Part shown: in pieces, positions 8,084-17,489 of the stretch | Layout: each line of letters opens with the position of its first letter | How positions within the stretch are numbered: the first letter of the stretch is position 1 | Origin: Salirhabdus euzebyi | GTDB lineage: Bacteria; Bacillota; Bacilli; Bacillales; Alkalibacillaceae | Assembly (NCBI RefSeq): GCF_014207435.1 | Contig: NZ_JACHGH010000011.1 | Coordinates: 53,676 to 117,675, forward strand | Direction of reading: 5' to 3' | DNA: 64,000 nucleotides | Position numbers and translations under genes: made by a program | The notes under the pieces: generated by a model | Seen by the model: only the letters and a program-made list of their open reading frames with translations | The model's database searches: none | Told to the model about the DNA's origin: nothing

Positions 8084-8587
8084 TTAATGGGGTTTAACAA
8101 GGTTATATTGGGTAACATAAGCTGGACCTGCACTAAAGGAAGGGCGGTCTCGTTTATGTGCATCGGTATTTTGATGTGCTTGTTCAAATGCTTGGGAGCT
8201 TTTCCAATTTTGAAAGCTATTGGCATCTTCCCATTGGGTTAGCACAACATATGTTGAGCTTTGAAGTGGACGCAATATTCTTAGTGCAGTAAAGCCCGGC
8301 ATTCCCTCTATATTTCCCTTTCTATTTTTAAAGCGATCTTCAAAAATGGGACGACCTTCATCCGTAACTGGGATGTTGTTCATCACAACATATCCATCTG
8401 GTTTTAACTCTCCCACCTGATCCACTGTCTCATATACACGCTCTTCTTCAAATAAGTCGTCGTTATTCCCCTCATAATAAGCAAGCCCACCATTGGCGTT
8501 CTCCATCACTAACATATTTGCTTCTGGGTGTTTCTGTTGTAACTTTTGTAAAAAGTCCACTGTTCCATTTGTCATCATTACTTTCAT
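8084..8587 (-). CDS. hmoB: HmoB-like heme-degrading monooxygenase
   Basis: An IsdG-family protein that degrades heme to release iron. The C-terminal half (about residues 65-165) is an antibiotic-biosynthesis-monooxygenase (ABM) fold, with GFTALRILRPLQSSTYVVLT, WEDANSFQNWKSSQAF and a late HxxxR-containing segment. The N-terminal half resembles the extension of B. subtilis HmoB (YhgC). I placed the start at the ATG at 8587 (167 residues), because GGAAAGGAG lies upstream of it rather than of the ATG six codons earlier. It lies beside pbpF-hemEHY, exactly as yhgC does in B. subtilis, and is divergent from pbpF. Confidence 0.87.
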   Translation of the reverse strand: MKVMMTNGTVDFLQKLQQKHPEANMLVMENANGGLAYYEGNNDDLFEEERVYETVDQVGELKPDGYVVMNNIPVTDEGRPIFEDRFKNRKGNIEGMPGFTALRILRPLQSSTYVVLTQWEDANSFQNWKSSQAFEQAHQNTDAHKRDRPSFSAGPAYVTQYNLVKPH

Positions 8588-8647
8588 TGTTTTTCTCCTT
8601 TCCATTAATTGATATAATTTGCAAAAATTCGACTTTTCGTTATAACC

Positions 8648-8677
8648 TTAACAACGAAAAAGAAAATACAGTATAAT
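8648..8677 (+). promoter_or_regulatory. Candidate sigma-A promoter of pbpF
   Basis: TTAACA (8648-8653), an 18-base spacer and TATAAT (8672-8677), 41 bases before the pbpF ATG. The -35 matches consensus at five of six positions and the -10 at all six. Confidence 0.6.
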
Positions 8678-8718
8678 ATGGTGTGTTGTTGTTTTAAACA
8701 ACAGAGAGGTGCTCAGAC

Positions 8719-10899
8719 ATGAAATTTGATAGTAAGGAAATATTACATAAATCGCTAAAAAAATTAAAGCATCCTGCTGTAAAATGGGGTCTCATTTTTA
8801 GTGCGACTACAATCCTTATAAGTATCATTGGCTTTTACCTTATATTACTAGGTGGGAAAATGGTTGTCGATGAAAAAGGGTTTGTTCTCTCAGAAGCAAC
8901 TGTGATTGAAACAGTAGATGGAGTAGAAGTCGCAACCTTATACAGTGAAAACAGAACTTTCGTCTCGATTGACCAAATTCCAAAGCATGTTCAAGATGCT
9001 TTTATTGCTATTGAAGATAAACGATTTTATGACCATGCCGGTGTAGACTTTTTCTCTGTTCTCCGTGCATTGTATAAAGATATTATTGCATTCGATAAAG
9101 TAGAAGGTGCAAGTACGATTACGCAACAATTAGTAAAAAATATTTATTTAACAAACGACAAGGCATGGTTACGCAAAACCCAAGAAGTGATGGGTGCTAT
9201 TTATTTAGAAAGAGAATTTAGTAAAGAAAAGATTTTAGAGTATTATTTAAATGAAATTTATTTTGGCCATGGTGTATATGGGATTGAAAAAGCTGCTCAA
9301 TTTTATTTCGGAAAAAGTGTTCAAAACTTAACTGTGTCAGAAGGAGCTTTATTAGCAGGATTACCAAAAGCACCAAGTAATTATTCTCCTATTGATTATC
9401 CTGAAAAGGCAATTCAAAGAAGAAACATTGTCCTTTCCAGTATGCAACAACTTAATATGATTAATGCGGAGGAAATGGTGGCGTTACAAGGACGAACAAT
9501 GGGCCTCCAACAGGGTGAACCAAAAAATAGGCCATGGATTGAAACATACGTTGATCTTGTATTGAAAGAAGCTGAGGAAAGACATCATATTAGCCGAAAT
9601 GAAATTTATCGTGGAGGTTACAAAATTGTTACCGGAATTAACCCAGTTGTCCAACAAGCTGCATACGAGGCCTTTCAAGACGATCAATATTTTACTGGGA
9701 CAGGTGAAGGACAAGAAGGTGCTTTTGTTTTATTAGATGCAAAAACCGGTACAATTGTCGCGGCTATTGGTGGAAGACAATTCCAACGTGGTGATTTAAA
9801 TCGAGTATTCGTAAATAGACAGCCAGGATCTGTGATGAAGCCTCTTGCTGTATATGGTCCAGCATTGGAGATGGAAAAGTACTCCCCATACTCCATGCTA
9901 AAGGATGAACAAATGACTTACAACGGAGGTTATATACCAAAAAACTATGACAATCAGTACTTGGGTGAGGTCAGTATGTATGAGGCGTTACAGAAATCAA
10001 AAAATGCCCCTGCAGTCTGGCTATTAAACGAAATTTCACTAGATTATTCCAAGGAATACCTCAGTCAGATGGGAATCAATTTACCAGATGAAAACCTCGC
10101 TTTAGCACTAGGAGGTCTTTCAGAAGGTGTGACACCTCTTCAAATGGCAAAAGCATATCGTTCCTTTATTCACGATGGAAAGGTCACTGATCCTTACGCT
10201 ATCCTTCATATTGAGGATAGGAAAGGGAACGTCATTGCTACTAGTGAAGCTGTCGACACAAAAGTATTTTCCTCGCAAACGGCCTGGAACATGACAAAAA
10301 TGCTCAAGGCTGTAGTAGAACAAGGGACAGGTACAGCGGGTGATTATAACAAAGAACTTGCGGGGAAAACAGGTTCAACAGAACACCCAACTTTAGTTAA
10401 TCGTATGAAGGATGTCTGGTTTGTTGGGTATACTCCGGAATATGTAGGGGCTGTCTGGCTTGGTTATGATAAGACAGATGAGGAACACTATTTAACGGAA
10501 GGAAGTAGTGTACCAACCGCATTGTTCAAACAGATACTATCGGAAGTAGATAATCAGGTGGAATTAGCTGCAGCATTTCAAAAACCAAATAACGTAGAAG
10601 ATCTTCCGGAACCAATAACATTACCTGTTATACAAGATCTTACTGCGGAAAAATCGTTTGGATTTTTGTCAGGGGTGAGGGCAACCCTCCAATGGAGTGT
10701 AGCTACTGATGAGAGGATTATTTATCGTATATACGAGAAAACTTCAGACGGTTCTCGTTTAATTGCTGAAGTAAAAGGTAAAAGTAGATATGAGGACAAA
10801 GAAGCATCTATCTTTGATGAAAAGACGTATTATGTTGTTCCATTTAACCCATTAACTGGTCAAGTGGGACAAAAATCAAACGAAGCGTCAACTGATTAG
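8719..10899 (+). CDS. pbpF: Bifunctional class A penicillin-binding protein
   Basis: A 726-residue peptidoglycan glycosyltransferase/transpeptidase. A single membrane anchor (about 22-46) is followed by the GT51 domain with catalytic Glu99 in AIEDKRFYDH and the GASTITQQLVKN motif. The transpeptidase domain has Ser371 in PGSVMKP, the SKN motif at 427-429 and K550-TGS. A fibronectin-like C-terminal tail (about 630-726) closes the protein. RBS AGAGAGGTG supports the ATG. In B. subtilis pbpF lies between yhgC and hemE, as here, and encodes PBP2c, used in vegetative growth and spore formation. The gene is followed by its own terminator, so hemE has a separate promoter. Confidence 0.93.
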   Translation: MKFDSKEILHKSLKKLKHPAVKWGLIFSATTILISIIGFYLILLGGKMVVDEKGFVLSEATVIETVDGVEVATLYSENRTFVSIDQIPKHVQDAFIAIEDKRFYDHAGVDFFSVLRALYKDIIAFDKVEGASTITQQLVKNIYLTNDKAWLRKTQEVMGAIYLEREFSKEKILEYYLNEIYFGHGVYGIEKAAQFYFGKSVQNLTVSEGALLAGLPKAPSNYSPIDYPEKAIQRRNIVLSSMQQLNMINAEEMVALQGRTMGLQQGEPKNRPWIETYVDLVLKEAEERHHISRNEIYRGGYKIVTGINPVVQQAAYEAFQDDQYFTGTGEGQEGAFVLLDAKTGTIVAAIGGRQFQRGDLNRVFVNRQPGSVMKPLAVYGPALEMEKYSPYSMLKDEQMTYNGGYIPKNYDNQYLGEVSMYEALQKSKNAPAVWLLNEISLDYSKEYLSQMGINLPDENLALALGGLSEGVTPLQMAKAYRSFIHDGKVTDPYAILHIEDRKGNVIATSEAVDTKVFSSQTAWNMTKMLKAVVEQGTGTAGDYNKELAGKTGSTEHPTLVNRMKDVWFVGYTPEYVGAVWLGYDKTDEEHYLTEGSSVPTALFKQILSEVDNQVELAAAFQKPNNVEDLPEPITLPVIQDLTAEKSFGFLSGVRATLQWSVATDERIIYRIYEKTSDGSRLIAEVKGKSRYEDKEASIFDEKTYYVVPFNPLTGQVGQKSNEASTD

Positions 10900-10921
10900 A
10901 TTCATTCTAATCTAATTTTTA
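10892..10921 (+). terminator. Terminator of pbpF overlapping its stop codon
   Basis: GATTAGA (10894-10900) pairs with TCTAATC (10906-10912) around a five-base loop and is followed by TAATTTTT. The stop codon TAG lies inside the first arm. Confidence 0.7.
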
Positions 10922-11041
10922 TTATAATAAGGCAATTTCGTGACAATCAAAGCTGTTTTGTGTACAGTTAGAGCATTTTAGTTTACCATATAAGAAGCAT
11001 TTTGGGCGTGAAGTCCGAAAAGAGACGAAGGGTGAGTATGG

Positions 11042-12079
11042 ATGAGTCAATTTAACGATACAATTTTAAAGGCATTTCGAGGAGAGAAAACAGATTATGT
11101 ACCTTTGTGGTATATGCGTCAGGCGGGTCGCTCACAGCCTGAATATCGTAAGTTAAAGGAAAAATACTCTTTATTCGAAATTACCCACCAACCTGAATTG
11201 TGTGCTTATGTAACCAAACTACCAGTAGATCACTATAATGTGGATGCTGCTATTTTATACAAAGACATTATGTCCCCTTTACCTGCAATCGGAGTTGACG
11301 TTGATATTAAAGCAGGAATTGGGCCGGTTATTGATAACCCGATTAGAAGAAAAGAGGATATTGAGCGTCTTGGAGAGCTCGATCCTGAAAACGATGTTCC
11401 TTACGTATTAAAAACAATTGAAATATTAACGAAAGAACAATTAAATGTTCCATTAATCGGTTTTAGTGGAGCTCCTTTTACACTTGCAAGTTATATGATT
11501 GAAGGTGGTCCTTCGAAAGATTACAATAAGACGAAGGCACTCATGTATGGAGATTCAGCAAATTGGTTTTTGCTAATGGATAAATTAGAGGATTTAGTGA
11601 TTCGATACTTAAAAGCCCAAATTAAAGCAGGAGCTCGTGCTGTTCAAATTTTTGATTCTTGGATCGGAGCAGTGAGTGCAGCAGATTATCGCGTCTACAT
11701 AAAACCGACGATGGAACGTATTTTTGCAGCGCTTAAAGAGGAAGATGCTGCGACGATAATGTTTGGAGTAGGAACTGGGCATCTATTGAAAGAGTGGAAT
11801 GATCTTCCTGTTGATGTAATTGGTTTAGATTGGAGAACTTCTATTGATCAAGCTAGAAGTCTAGGAATCCAAAAGACGGTCCAAGGTAATTTAGATCCTG
11901 CTATTCTGTTAACAGATTGGTCCATTATTGAAGAAAGAGTGAAACCTATTTTAGATCAAGGGATGAAGACACCAGGATACGTTTTTAATTTAGGACATGG
12001 CGTGTTTCCTGATGTTAATCCGGATACACTGAAGCGCTTAACAGCGTTTATTCACGAATATACAGTTCAATCTAAGTAG
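11042..12079 (+). CDS. hemE: Uroporphyrinogen decarboxylase
   Basis: HemE decarboxylates the four acetate side chains of uroporphyrinogen III to give coproporphyrinogen III in the cytoplasm. The 345-residue protein has the signature [16 protein letters not shown] near the N-terminus (Arg residues bind the carboxylates). It also has [27 protein letters not shown] and the C-terminal [13 protein letters not shown]. The ATG at 11042 follows GAAGGGTGAG. It is first of the hemE-hemH-hemY operon, with 14 bases to hemH. Confidence 0.96.
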   Translation: MSQFNDTILKAFRGEKTDYVPLWYMRQAGRSQPEYRKLKEKYSLFEITHQPELCAYVTKLPVDHYNVDAAILYKDIMSPLPAIGVDVDIKAGIGPVIDNPIRRKEDIERLGELDPENDVPYVLKTIEILTKEQLNVPLIGFSGAPFTLASYMIEGGPSKDYNKTKALMYGDSANWFLLMDKLEDLVIRYLKAQIKAGARAVQIFDSWIGAVSAADYRVYIKPTMERIFAALKEEDAATIMFGVGTGHLLKEWNDLPVDVIGLDWRTSIDQARSLGIQKTVQGNLDPAILLTDWSIIEERVKPILDQGMKTPGYVFNLGHGVFPDVNPDTLKRLTAFIHEYTVQSK

Positions 12080-12093
12080 AGAGGTGTTTGTTA

Positions 12094-13038
12094 ATGTCAA
12101 AGAAAAAAATGGGCTTACTAGTAATGGCATATGGTACGCCATACGAAGAGGAAGACATTGAAAGATATTACACACATATTCGTCATGGTAGAAAGCCAAC
12201 TCCCGAAATGTTAGAGGATTTAACAAGTCGTTACAAAGCTATTGGTGGTATTTCTCCATTAGCGAAAATTACGCAAGAGCAAGCTGAAGCATTAGAGAAA
12301 AAGTTAAATGAAGTACAAGATGAAATTGTCTTTACGATGTACTTAGGCTTAAAGCATATTGAACCTTTTATTGAAGATGCTGTTGAGCAAATGGCTAAAG
12401 ACGGAATTGAAGAGGCTGCAACTATTGTATTGGCTCCTCACTACTCAACTTTCAGTGTGAAATCATACAATGGAAGGGCGCAAGAAGAAGCAGAGAAATA
12501 TGGTATCACGATGCATTCCGTAGAAAGCTGGTATAATGAACCAGGCTTTATTGATTATTGGGTTGAAGAAATCAATAAAGTATATGACAAAATGACAGAT
12601 GAGCAAAAAGACAAAGCGGCTTTAATCGTGTCTGCGCACAGCTTACCTGAGAAGATATTACAAAACGGTGATCCATACCCTCAGCAGCTGCAAGAAACGG
12701 CTGACTTAATTGCCGACAAAGCAGGAATTAAAAATTATGAAATTGGTTGGCAAAGTGAAGGTAATACACCAGATCCTTGGTTAGGTCCTGATGTTCAAGA
12801 TTTAACTCGTGAATTATTTGAACAAAAAGGTTATCGTACATTTGTGTATGCGCCAGTTGGATTTGTCTCTGACCATTTAGAAGTCTTATACGATAATGAT
12901 TATGAGTGTAAAGTTGTATGTGATGAATTAGGTGCAAGTTATTACCGACCAGAAATGCCAAATAGCCATCCTAAATTTATTGCAACTTTAGCAGATGTCG
13001 TATTAACAAAAATTAAAAGTGGTGCTCTTCATGGCTAA
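12094..13038 (+). CDS. hemH: Ferrochelatase (coproporphyrin ferrochelatase)
   Basis: HemH/CpfC inserts Fe2+ into the porphyrin. In Firmicutes the substrate is coproporphyrin III. The start is taken as ATG at 12094 ([16 protein letters not shown], 314 residues), because AGAGAGGTG sits eight bases before it, while the TTG at 12088 is too close. Metal-binding and catalytic residues are visible as the His of GLKHIEPF and the Glu of [15 protein letters not shown]. The [14 protein letters not shown] loop is also typical. The gene overlaps the next coding region by eight bases, showing tight coupling. Confidence 0.95.
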   Translation: MSKKKMGLLVMAYGTPYEEEDIERYYTHIRHGRKPTPEMLEDLTSRYKAIGGISPLAKITQEQAEALEKKLNEVQDEIVFTMYLGLKHIEPFIEDAVEQMAKDGIEEAATIVLAPHYSTFSVKSYNGRAQEEAEKYGITMHSVESWYNEPGFIDYWVEEINKVYDKMTDEQKDKAALIVSAHSLPEKILQNGDPYPQQLQETADLIADKAGIKNYEIGWQSEGNTPDPWLGPDVQDLTRELFEQKGYRTFVYAPVGFVSDHLEVLYDNDYECKVVCDELGASYYRPEMPNSHPKFIATLADVVLTKIKSGALHG

Positions 13039-14434
13039 TCATGAACAACAGATTGTAATAGTAGGCGGCGGTATAGCAGGTATAACCGCTGCTTATTATT
13101 TACAACAAGAAATTAAGACCAACAACTTGCCTTATCAAGTACTGCTTATTGAAGCAACTAACGAGCTTGGAGGCAAGATTAACACCCTCCATCAGGATGG
13201 TTTTACGATTGAACGTGGTCCGGATTCCTTTTTAGCTAGAAAAAAGAGCGCATCACGTTTGGCAATAAACGTTGGGCTAGAGGATGAGTTAGTTACGGTG
13301 TCTTCTGGACAATCGTTTATTTTAGCTAATGGGAGCTTACATAAAATGCCACAAGGGTCATTTATGGGAATTCCTACACGTGTTAAGCCGTTTTTATTTT
13401 CTAGTTTATTTTCTGTACGAGGAAAATTAAGAGCGGCAGGTGATTTTGTCTTACCGAAAAGCGAACCAAAGGATGACCAGTCCTTAGGAGAATTTTTCCG
13501 GAGACGTCTAGGGGACGAAGTAGTTGAAAACTTAATAGAACCTCTTTTATCTGGTATCTATGCAGGTGACATTGATCGCCTAAGCTTAATGTCTACTTTT
13601 CCTAACTTTTATCACCTGGAGCAAAAATATAGAAGTCTCGTAAAAGGCTTAAACTATACAATGCCGAAAAGTCCTAGTAATAAGCCAAAGCAGGGTATGT
13701 TTTTAACGTTGAAAAGAGGACTACAGTCACTAGTCGAAGCTGTAGAAGATAAGCTTGATGAAGGGACTGTGATCAAAGGCACAGCTGTAAGTCATATCGA
13801 GAAAAAGGATGACTACTACGATCTATTATTGGATAGCGGACAAGTAGTGAAGGCAAGAACAGTTATTATGGCAGCGCCACACTTTGTTACACAGAAGTTA
13901 TTTAGTCAATATGATTTCATGAAGAGCTTCAAAGAAATGCCAGCGACATCTGTTGCCAACGTTGCTATGGCATTCGATGAATCAGACATTGAAAGAGATA
14001 TTGAAGGTACGGGTTTCGTTATTTCTCGGAACAGTGACCACCGGATAACTGCCTGCACGTGGACGCATAAAAAGTGGCCACATACAACGCCAAAAGGAAA
14101 AGCACTTCTACGTTGTTACGTTGGGCGTCCTAATGATCAAGAAGTAGTACAGTTATCAGATGATGAAATTGAAGAAATCGTCTTAAAAGATTTAAATAAA
14201 ACAATGAATATAAAAGCAAAACCACAATTTAAAGTGGTGACAAGATGGGAAAATGCAATGCCTCAATATACTGTAGGGCATAAAGATAGACTCGCTGAAA
14301 TAAAAGGGCAAATGAATTCGTATTTACCTGGAGTATTTCTAGCAGGCAGCTCATTTGAAGGAATTGGCATACCTGATTGTATTGATCAAGGGGAAGAAGC
14401 GGTAAAGTTAGTGTTGGATTATTTGAAAAATTAA
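13031..14434 (+). CDS. hemY: Coproporphyrinogen III oxidase (HemY/CgoX)
   Basis: A soluble FAD protein of about 467 residues that oxidises coproporphyrinogen III to coproporphyrin III, using oxygen, in the Gram-positive heme route. The N-terminus has the dinucleotide-binding [17 protein letters not shown] and the [23 protein letters not shown] region of the protoporphyrinogen-oxidase family. The C-terminus has [21 protein letters not shown] prefer the ATG at 13031 over the GTG at 13019, although no strong RBS is seen and translation is probably coupled to hemH, whose end it overlaps. It is the last gene of hemEHY. Confidence 0.93.
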   Translation: MANHEQQIVIVGGGIAGITAAYYLQQEIKTNNLPYQVLLIEATNELGGKINTLHQDGFTIERGPDSFLARKKSASRLAINVGLEDELVTVSSGQSFILANGSLHKMPQGSFMGIPTRVKPFLFSSLFSVRGKLRAAGDFVLPKSEPKDDQSLGEFFRRRLGDEVVENLIEPLLSGIYAGDIDRLSLMSTFPNFYHLEQKYRSLVKGLNYTMPKSPSNKPKQGMFLTLKRGLQSLVEAVEDKLDEGTVIKGTAVSHIEKKDDYYDLLLDSGQVVKARTVIMAAPHFVTQKLFSQYDFMKSFKEMPATSVANVAMAFDESDIERDIEGTGFVISRNSDHRITACTWTHKKWPHTTPKGKALLRCYVGRPNDQEVVQLSDDEIEEIVLKDLNKTMNIKAKPQFKVVTRWENAMPQYTVGHKDRLAEIKGQMNSYLPGVFLAGSSFEGIGIPDCIDQGEEAVKLVLDYLKN

Positions 14435-14443
14435 TGATGAGAG

Positions 14444-14480
14444 AAACATCCAGTCTGAAATATGGCTGGATGTTTTTTTG
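14444..14480 (+). terminator. Terminator of hemEHY
   Basis: AACATCCAG pairs with CTGGATGTT around a TCTGAAATATGG-containing loop, followed by T7, ten bases after the hemY stop. Confidence 0.9.
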
Positions 14481-14497
14481 ATGGGTCTTTATACCTA

Positions 14498-14707
14498 AGT
14501 GGCGCGATTGCTGGTGAAAGTGGCGCAATAAACGGTGAAAGTCGCGCAATAAACGGTGAAAGTCGCGCAATAAACGGAGAAAGTGGCGCAATAAAAGATG
14601 TAAATCGCTCAATAGACTGTAAAAGTAACCCGACTACCTACAAGAGTAGCTCAATAATCAATAAAGGTTGATCGACATATAACAAAGTCGCGACAAATAA
14701 AAAAGGT
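14498..14707. repeat. Minisatellite of 21-bp units (about ten, decaying rightwards)
   Basis: Units of exactly 21 bases follow one another: AGTGGCGCGATTGCTGGTGAA at 14498, then at 14519, 14540, 14561 and 14582 the near-identical AGTCGCGCAATAAACGGTGAA type. From 14603 on the units become progressively degenerate. The register holds to about 14707. Because 21 is a multiple of three, frames on both strands stay open and give heptapeptide repeats (INGESRA on +, LRDFHRL on -). I do not regard these as genes, since neither has a ribosome binding site or a family resemblance. The array lies between the hemY terminator and that of the convergent C26 gene. Confidence 0.88.
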
Positions 14708-14742
14708 TGCAGCCAAAAGTTAATAAACTTTTGGAGCAACCA
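14698..14742 (-). terminator. Terminator of the C26 amidotransferase, overlapping its 3' end
   Basis: On the minus strand GGTTGCTCCAAAAGTT pairs with AACTTTTGGCTGCAACC across a four-base loop and is followed by TTTTTTATTTG. The left arm is made of the last coding codons and part of the stop, so the gene's end and its terminator share bases. Confidence 0.87.
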
Positions 14743-15454
14743 CTTTAGTTGTACATGCTTCCAAAAAAGCTTCGTAAATTTTTATAGAAACTTCATCACC
14801 TGTAGATGCGAGGTTTTCCGGGTGCCATTGTAATCCTAGTACAAATTGATGGACGTTACTTTCCATGGCCTCCACTATACCATCAGTTGCCTCCCCGCAG
14901 ATTTGAAATGAATTAGGAACATACTTGTTTGCTTGATGATGTCTACTATTCACCTTTATTTTATCTACACCTGTAATTTCATAGAGCTTTGTGTTAGGGT
15001 GTATGTGAACAAAGTGGGATGCATGCCCTTTTGGTGCATTTTGACTATGTTGTAGTAACGGCTCACTAATCTGTGAGTAAATATCTTGATACATGTTCCC
15101 ACCTGCAGCTATGTTTAGGATTTGAAGACCTCGGCAAACTGCTAGTATCGGTTTATCTAACTCTAAAAATCTTTTGAGTAGTGCCAATTCGTACTTATCC
15201 CGAGCTGGCGTAATCGTTCCTAAGCCTATATGGGGTTCCTCACCGAATAAAGTGGGATCAATATCATATCCACCAGTTACATATAGACCGTCTAACTTGT
15301 TTGCGAGTTGATCGATATCTTCCTCTATGGCAAGATTTGGTAAGATAATTGGTACGCCGCCTGCTTTAGAAATAGCATTAATATTATCGTAGCTTACTAG
15401 TGCAGTTTCTTGGTCTACTTCCAGCGATGATGTTATTCCGATTAATGGTTTCAT
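14720..15454 (-). CDS. Class I glutamine amidotransferase-like hydrolase (peptidase C26)
   Basis: A 244-residue gamma-glutamyl hydrolase-type protein of the C26/PuuD family, cleaving gamma-glutamyl amides in the cytoplasm. The catalytic Cys lies in ILAVCRGLQILNIAAGG, with the His-Glu dyad in GLQWHPE. VTGGYDIDPTLFGEEP is a PuuD-like feature. The start has AGGGGAGAAATA upstream. It stands alone between two terminators, next to an aminopeptidase gene. A PuuD role (gamma-glutamyl-GABA hydrolysis) is possible given the amine catabolic island 13 kb away, but nothing links them directly. Confidence 0.85.
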   Translation of the reverse strand: MKPLIGITSSLEVDQETALVSYDNINAISKAGGVPIILPNLAIEEDIDQLANKLDGLYVTGGYDIDPTLFGEEPHIGLGTITPARDKYELALLKRFLELDKPILAVCRGLQILNIAAGGNMYQDIYSQISEPLLQHSQNAPKGHASHFVHIHPNTKLYEITGVDKIKVNSRHHQANKYVPNSFQICGEATDGIVEAMESNVHQFVLGLQWHPENLASTGDEVSIKIYEAFLEACTTKVVAPKVY

Positions 15455-15477
15455 TATTTCTCCCCTATAACTTTTTT

Positions 15478-15512
15478 CGAAAAGGCCATTATCATTTCTG
15501 ACAATGGCTTAA
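15478..15512 (-). terminator. Possible terminator of the M29 aminopeptidase
   Basis: On the minus strand GCCATT / AATGGC arms enclose a 12-base loop and are followed by CTTTTCG, just past the aminopeptidase stop. The stem is short and the T-tract imperfect. Confidence 0.5.
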
Positions 15513-15529
15513 TCTTCATCTTTATTTGG

Positions 15530-16771
15530 TTAGTTAAAATCAATTGCCCAAGAGCCTTGACGGAAGACAGCTTCGGTTTTCCCGTCAGCTGTTACACCAT
15601 CAATATCTAATTCCGCAGAACCCATCATGAAGTCGACGTGAATCAGGCTATTGTTAACCCCATGTTTATCAAGTTCTTCGTCGTTCATGTTGGAACCACC
15701 TTGAATACTTGTCGGATATGCTTTTCCTAATGCTAAGTGACAAGAAGCATTTTCATCGTACAACGTGTTGTAAAAAATTAATCCCGATTGTGAAATTGGT
15801 GATTCGTGTGGTACTAGAGCAACTTCTCCAAGTCTACGCGCTCCCTCATCTGTGTCAAGTAAGTGTTTCAACGTGTCATATCCTTCTTCAGCAGTGAAGT
15901 CTACAATTTTTCCATCCTTAAATGTTAACGTAAAGTTATCAACAAGATTTCCACCATAGTTTAATGGCTTCGTATTTTTAACCGTACCATTTACCCCGTA
16001 CTTATGTGGCATCGAGAAAACTTCTTCTGTAGGAATGTTTGCATTAAATGGGATACCTTTTTCTGTAGGGGAGGCTCCACCTTTCCAAACATGGTTTTCA
16101 GGAAGCTCTAATTCTAAATCAGTTCCAGGTGCTTTATAGATTAATTTTTTAAAGTTCTTTTTGTTAAGGAAGTCTTTTACTTTTGCTAATGTTTTATTAT
16201 GTTCATCCCATGAAGCAATCGGGTCCTCATGATTGGCACGAGTAATACGGAAAATTTGTTCCCACAGCTTTTCAACAGCGTCTTCTTCTGTTGCATCAGG
16301 GAAAATCTTTTTTGCCCACTCTTTTCCAGGAACGGAAGCAACACACCACGTTAAGCGGTCATTCATTGTATAGTTACGGAAATTGGTCATTGCCTGACTG
16401 CTCGCCTTATTAGACGCAGCAATACGACTAGCATCAATACCTTTAAGAAGATCAGGATTTGATGGTTTTATGGATAATACAGCAGCCCCATCCTCTGCAA
16501 AATAATCGTACTTGTCAACAACCCATTGTGGAACCGTTTCAAGTACTTCTAGTGGAGCATGTTCATATCTTAAGCGAGTAAGTTCTTCATCCATCCAGTT
16601 CATATGTACATCTTTTGCACCCAATTCATATGCTTTTTTTGCTACAACACGTACGAATTCAACTGCTTCTGTTGGTGCACTAATCATTAGAGTTTGCTTA
16701 TCTTGAATGTTAACTCCTTTACGAAGAACAAGCTCTGCATATTTTTCTAGATTTTGTTGGAAATTAGTCAT
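15530..16771 (-). CDS. ampS: M29 family aminopeptidase (AmpS/PepS-type)
   Basis: A 413-residue thermophilic-type metallo-aminopeptidase (M29) removing N-terminal residues from peptides in the cytoplasm. Characteristic features are the N-terminal domain with ISAPTEAVEFVRVVAKKAYE and the ligand-bearing Glu and His residues in IPTEEVFSMPHKYGVNG, LGEVALVPHESPI and NDEELDKHGVNNSLIHVDFM. It ends with the GSAELDIDG segment. Length matches the family (about 410). An excellent RBS, AAAGGAGGAATAAAAC, precedes the ATG. It is monocistronic or loosely followed by the C26 gene 76 bases downstream. Confidence 0.93.
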   Translation of the reverse strand: MTNFQQNLEKYAELVLRKGVNIQDKQTLMISAPTEAVEFVRVVAKKAYELGAKDVHMNWMDEELTRLRYEHAPLEVLETVPQWVVDKYDYFAEDGAAVLSIKPSNPDLLKGIDASRIAASNKASSQAMTNFRNYTMNDRLTWCVASVPGKEWAKKIFPDATEEDAVEKLWEQIFRITRANHEDPIASWDEHNKTLAKVKDFLNKKNFKKLIYKAPGTDLELELPENHVWKGGASPTEKGIPFNANIPTEEVFSMPHKYGVNGTVKNTKPLNYGGNLVDNFTLTFKDGKIVDFTAEEGYDTLKHLLDTDEGARRLGEVALVPHESPISQSGLIFYNTLYDENASCHLALGKAYPTSIQGGSNMNDEELDKHGVNNSLIHVDFMMGSAELDIDGVTADGKTEAVFRQGSWAIDFN

Positions 16772-16933
16772 GTTTTATTCCTCCTTTATTATCTTTTATA
16801 TTATTTCATAATACGAAATTTCTTACAAAAGTTTTAAAGCATTTTTCTTTGCTTTTATAATTTTCTACATGGCGTGTATAAAGTCCTTTGCCTAACAAAT
16901 AATACTACTTATCAAAATAAAAGGGTGAAACTA

Positions 16934-17107
16934 ATGTTAGGTATGGGAAATAAAAATAAATTAAAATTGATTATTTGGCTAGGGGTGGGAAGTGCTATAT
17001 TAACAAGTGTATTCAGTAGTTTCCTAATAAGTAAAGTGATAAAAATTTATGAAAAGGCAAGCTTTATTGAACAGGAATTGTTTAATCTAAAAGGTAATAA
17101 TACTTAA
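16934..17107 (+). CDS. Small single-pass membrane protein
   Basis: I do not recognise a family. The 57-residue product begins MLGMGNKNKLKLIIW and has one hydrophobic helix (about residues 11-33, LKLIIWLGVGSAILTSVFSSFLIS) followed by a short charged tail with EKASFIEQELFNLK. The ATG at 16934 is preceded by AAAGGGTGAAAC. The longer frame upstream lacks a ribosome site. It lies alone between an aminopeptidase gene transcribed away from it and the convergent yhfH. Confidence 0.6.
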   Translation: MLGMGNKNKLKLIIWLGVGSAILTSVFSSFLISKVIKIYEKASFIEQELFNLKGNNT

Positions 17108-17182
17108 TTTATATCATGGTTGGAGAGGTGCAGCGGCATCTCTTTTTTACTTATAAGCATGTGTTATGATACAGATTAGAAC

Positions 17183-17219
17183 AATAAAAAAAGAGCAGTT
17201 AATGTTAACCGCTCTGAAT
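17183..17219 (-). terminator. Terminator of yhfH
   Basis: On the minus strand AGAGCGGTTAA pairs with TTAACTGCTCT around a three-base loop and is followed by TTTTTTATTG, 13 bases past the yhfH stop. Confidence 0.9.
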
Positions 17220-17231
17220 AGGAACTAAATT

Positions 17232-17360
17232 TTATCGCGCTGGATGATCACACTCATCGCAAAGATTACCATAGCAATCAGCTTTCTCGTCTATTTGACT
17301 ACCACAAACGGAACAGTTTTTACGAGGCAGGTTTCGGAAAAATTCTAAAATACTTAGCAT
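17232..17360 (-). CDS. yhfH: YhfH-family small zinc-ribbon protein
   Basis: A 42-residue gene found by translating the minus strand. The product starts MLSILEFFRNLPRKNC and continues with CSVCG, then CYGNLCDECDH, giving five cysteines and a His arranged like a small zinc ribbon. The EFFRNLPRK lead and CYGNxCDxCDH end match the YhfH family of Bacillus as I recall it. Start ATG at 17360 is preceded by GGAGGGATCTAG. A strong terminator follows. In B. subtilis yhfH lies beside yhfI, which is the next gene here on the opposite strand. The function is unknown. Confidence 0.85.
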   Translation of the reverse strand: MLSILEFFRNLPRKNCSVCGSQIDEKADCYGNLCDECDHPAR

Positions 17361-17489
17361 CTAGATCCCTCCACTTTTTTGTTTTTTCGTTTCTGTTAGT
17401 AGTATTGTATTATAACACAATGAAATATGCAATAGTCTGTTATATAATAATTGGTAATTTTATAAAAATTTTTAAAAAGGAGTTTTGTC

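Noticed and set aside
14229..14671. Open frames on both strands with heptapeptide repeats (INGESRA and LRDFHRL types)
   Set aside because: They arise from the 21-bp minisatellite, whose period is a multiple of three. Neither has a ribosome site, and one overlaps hemY.
14498..14707. Possible CRISPR array
   Set aside because: The repeats are directly tandem with no spacers, the unit is only 21 bp, and no cas gene is present.
14720..15454. The C26 amidotransferase as the PuuD of the amine island
   Set aside because: It could hydrolyse gamma-glutamyl-GABA, but it is far from the island, on the other strand and between its own terminators, and no PuuA is seen.
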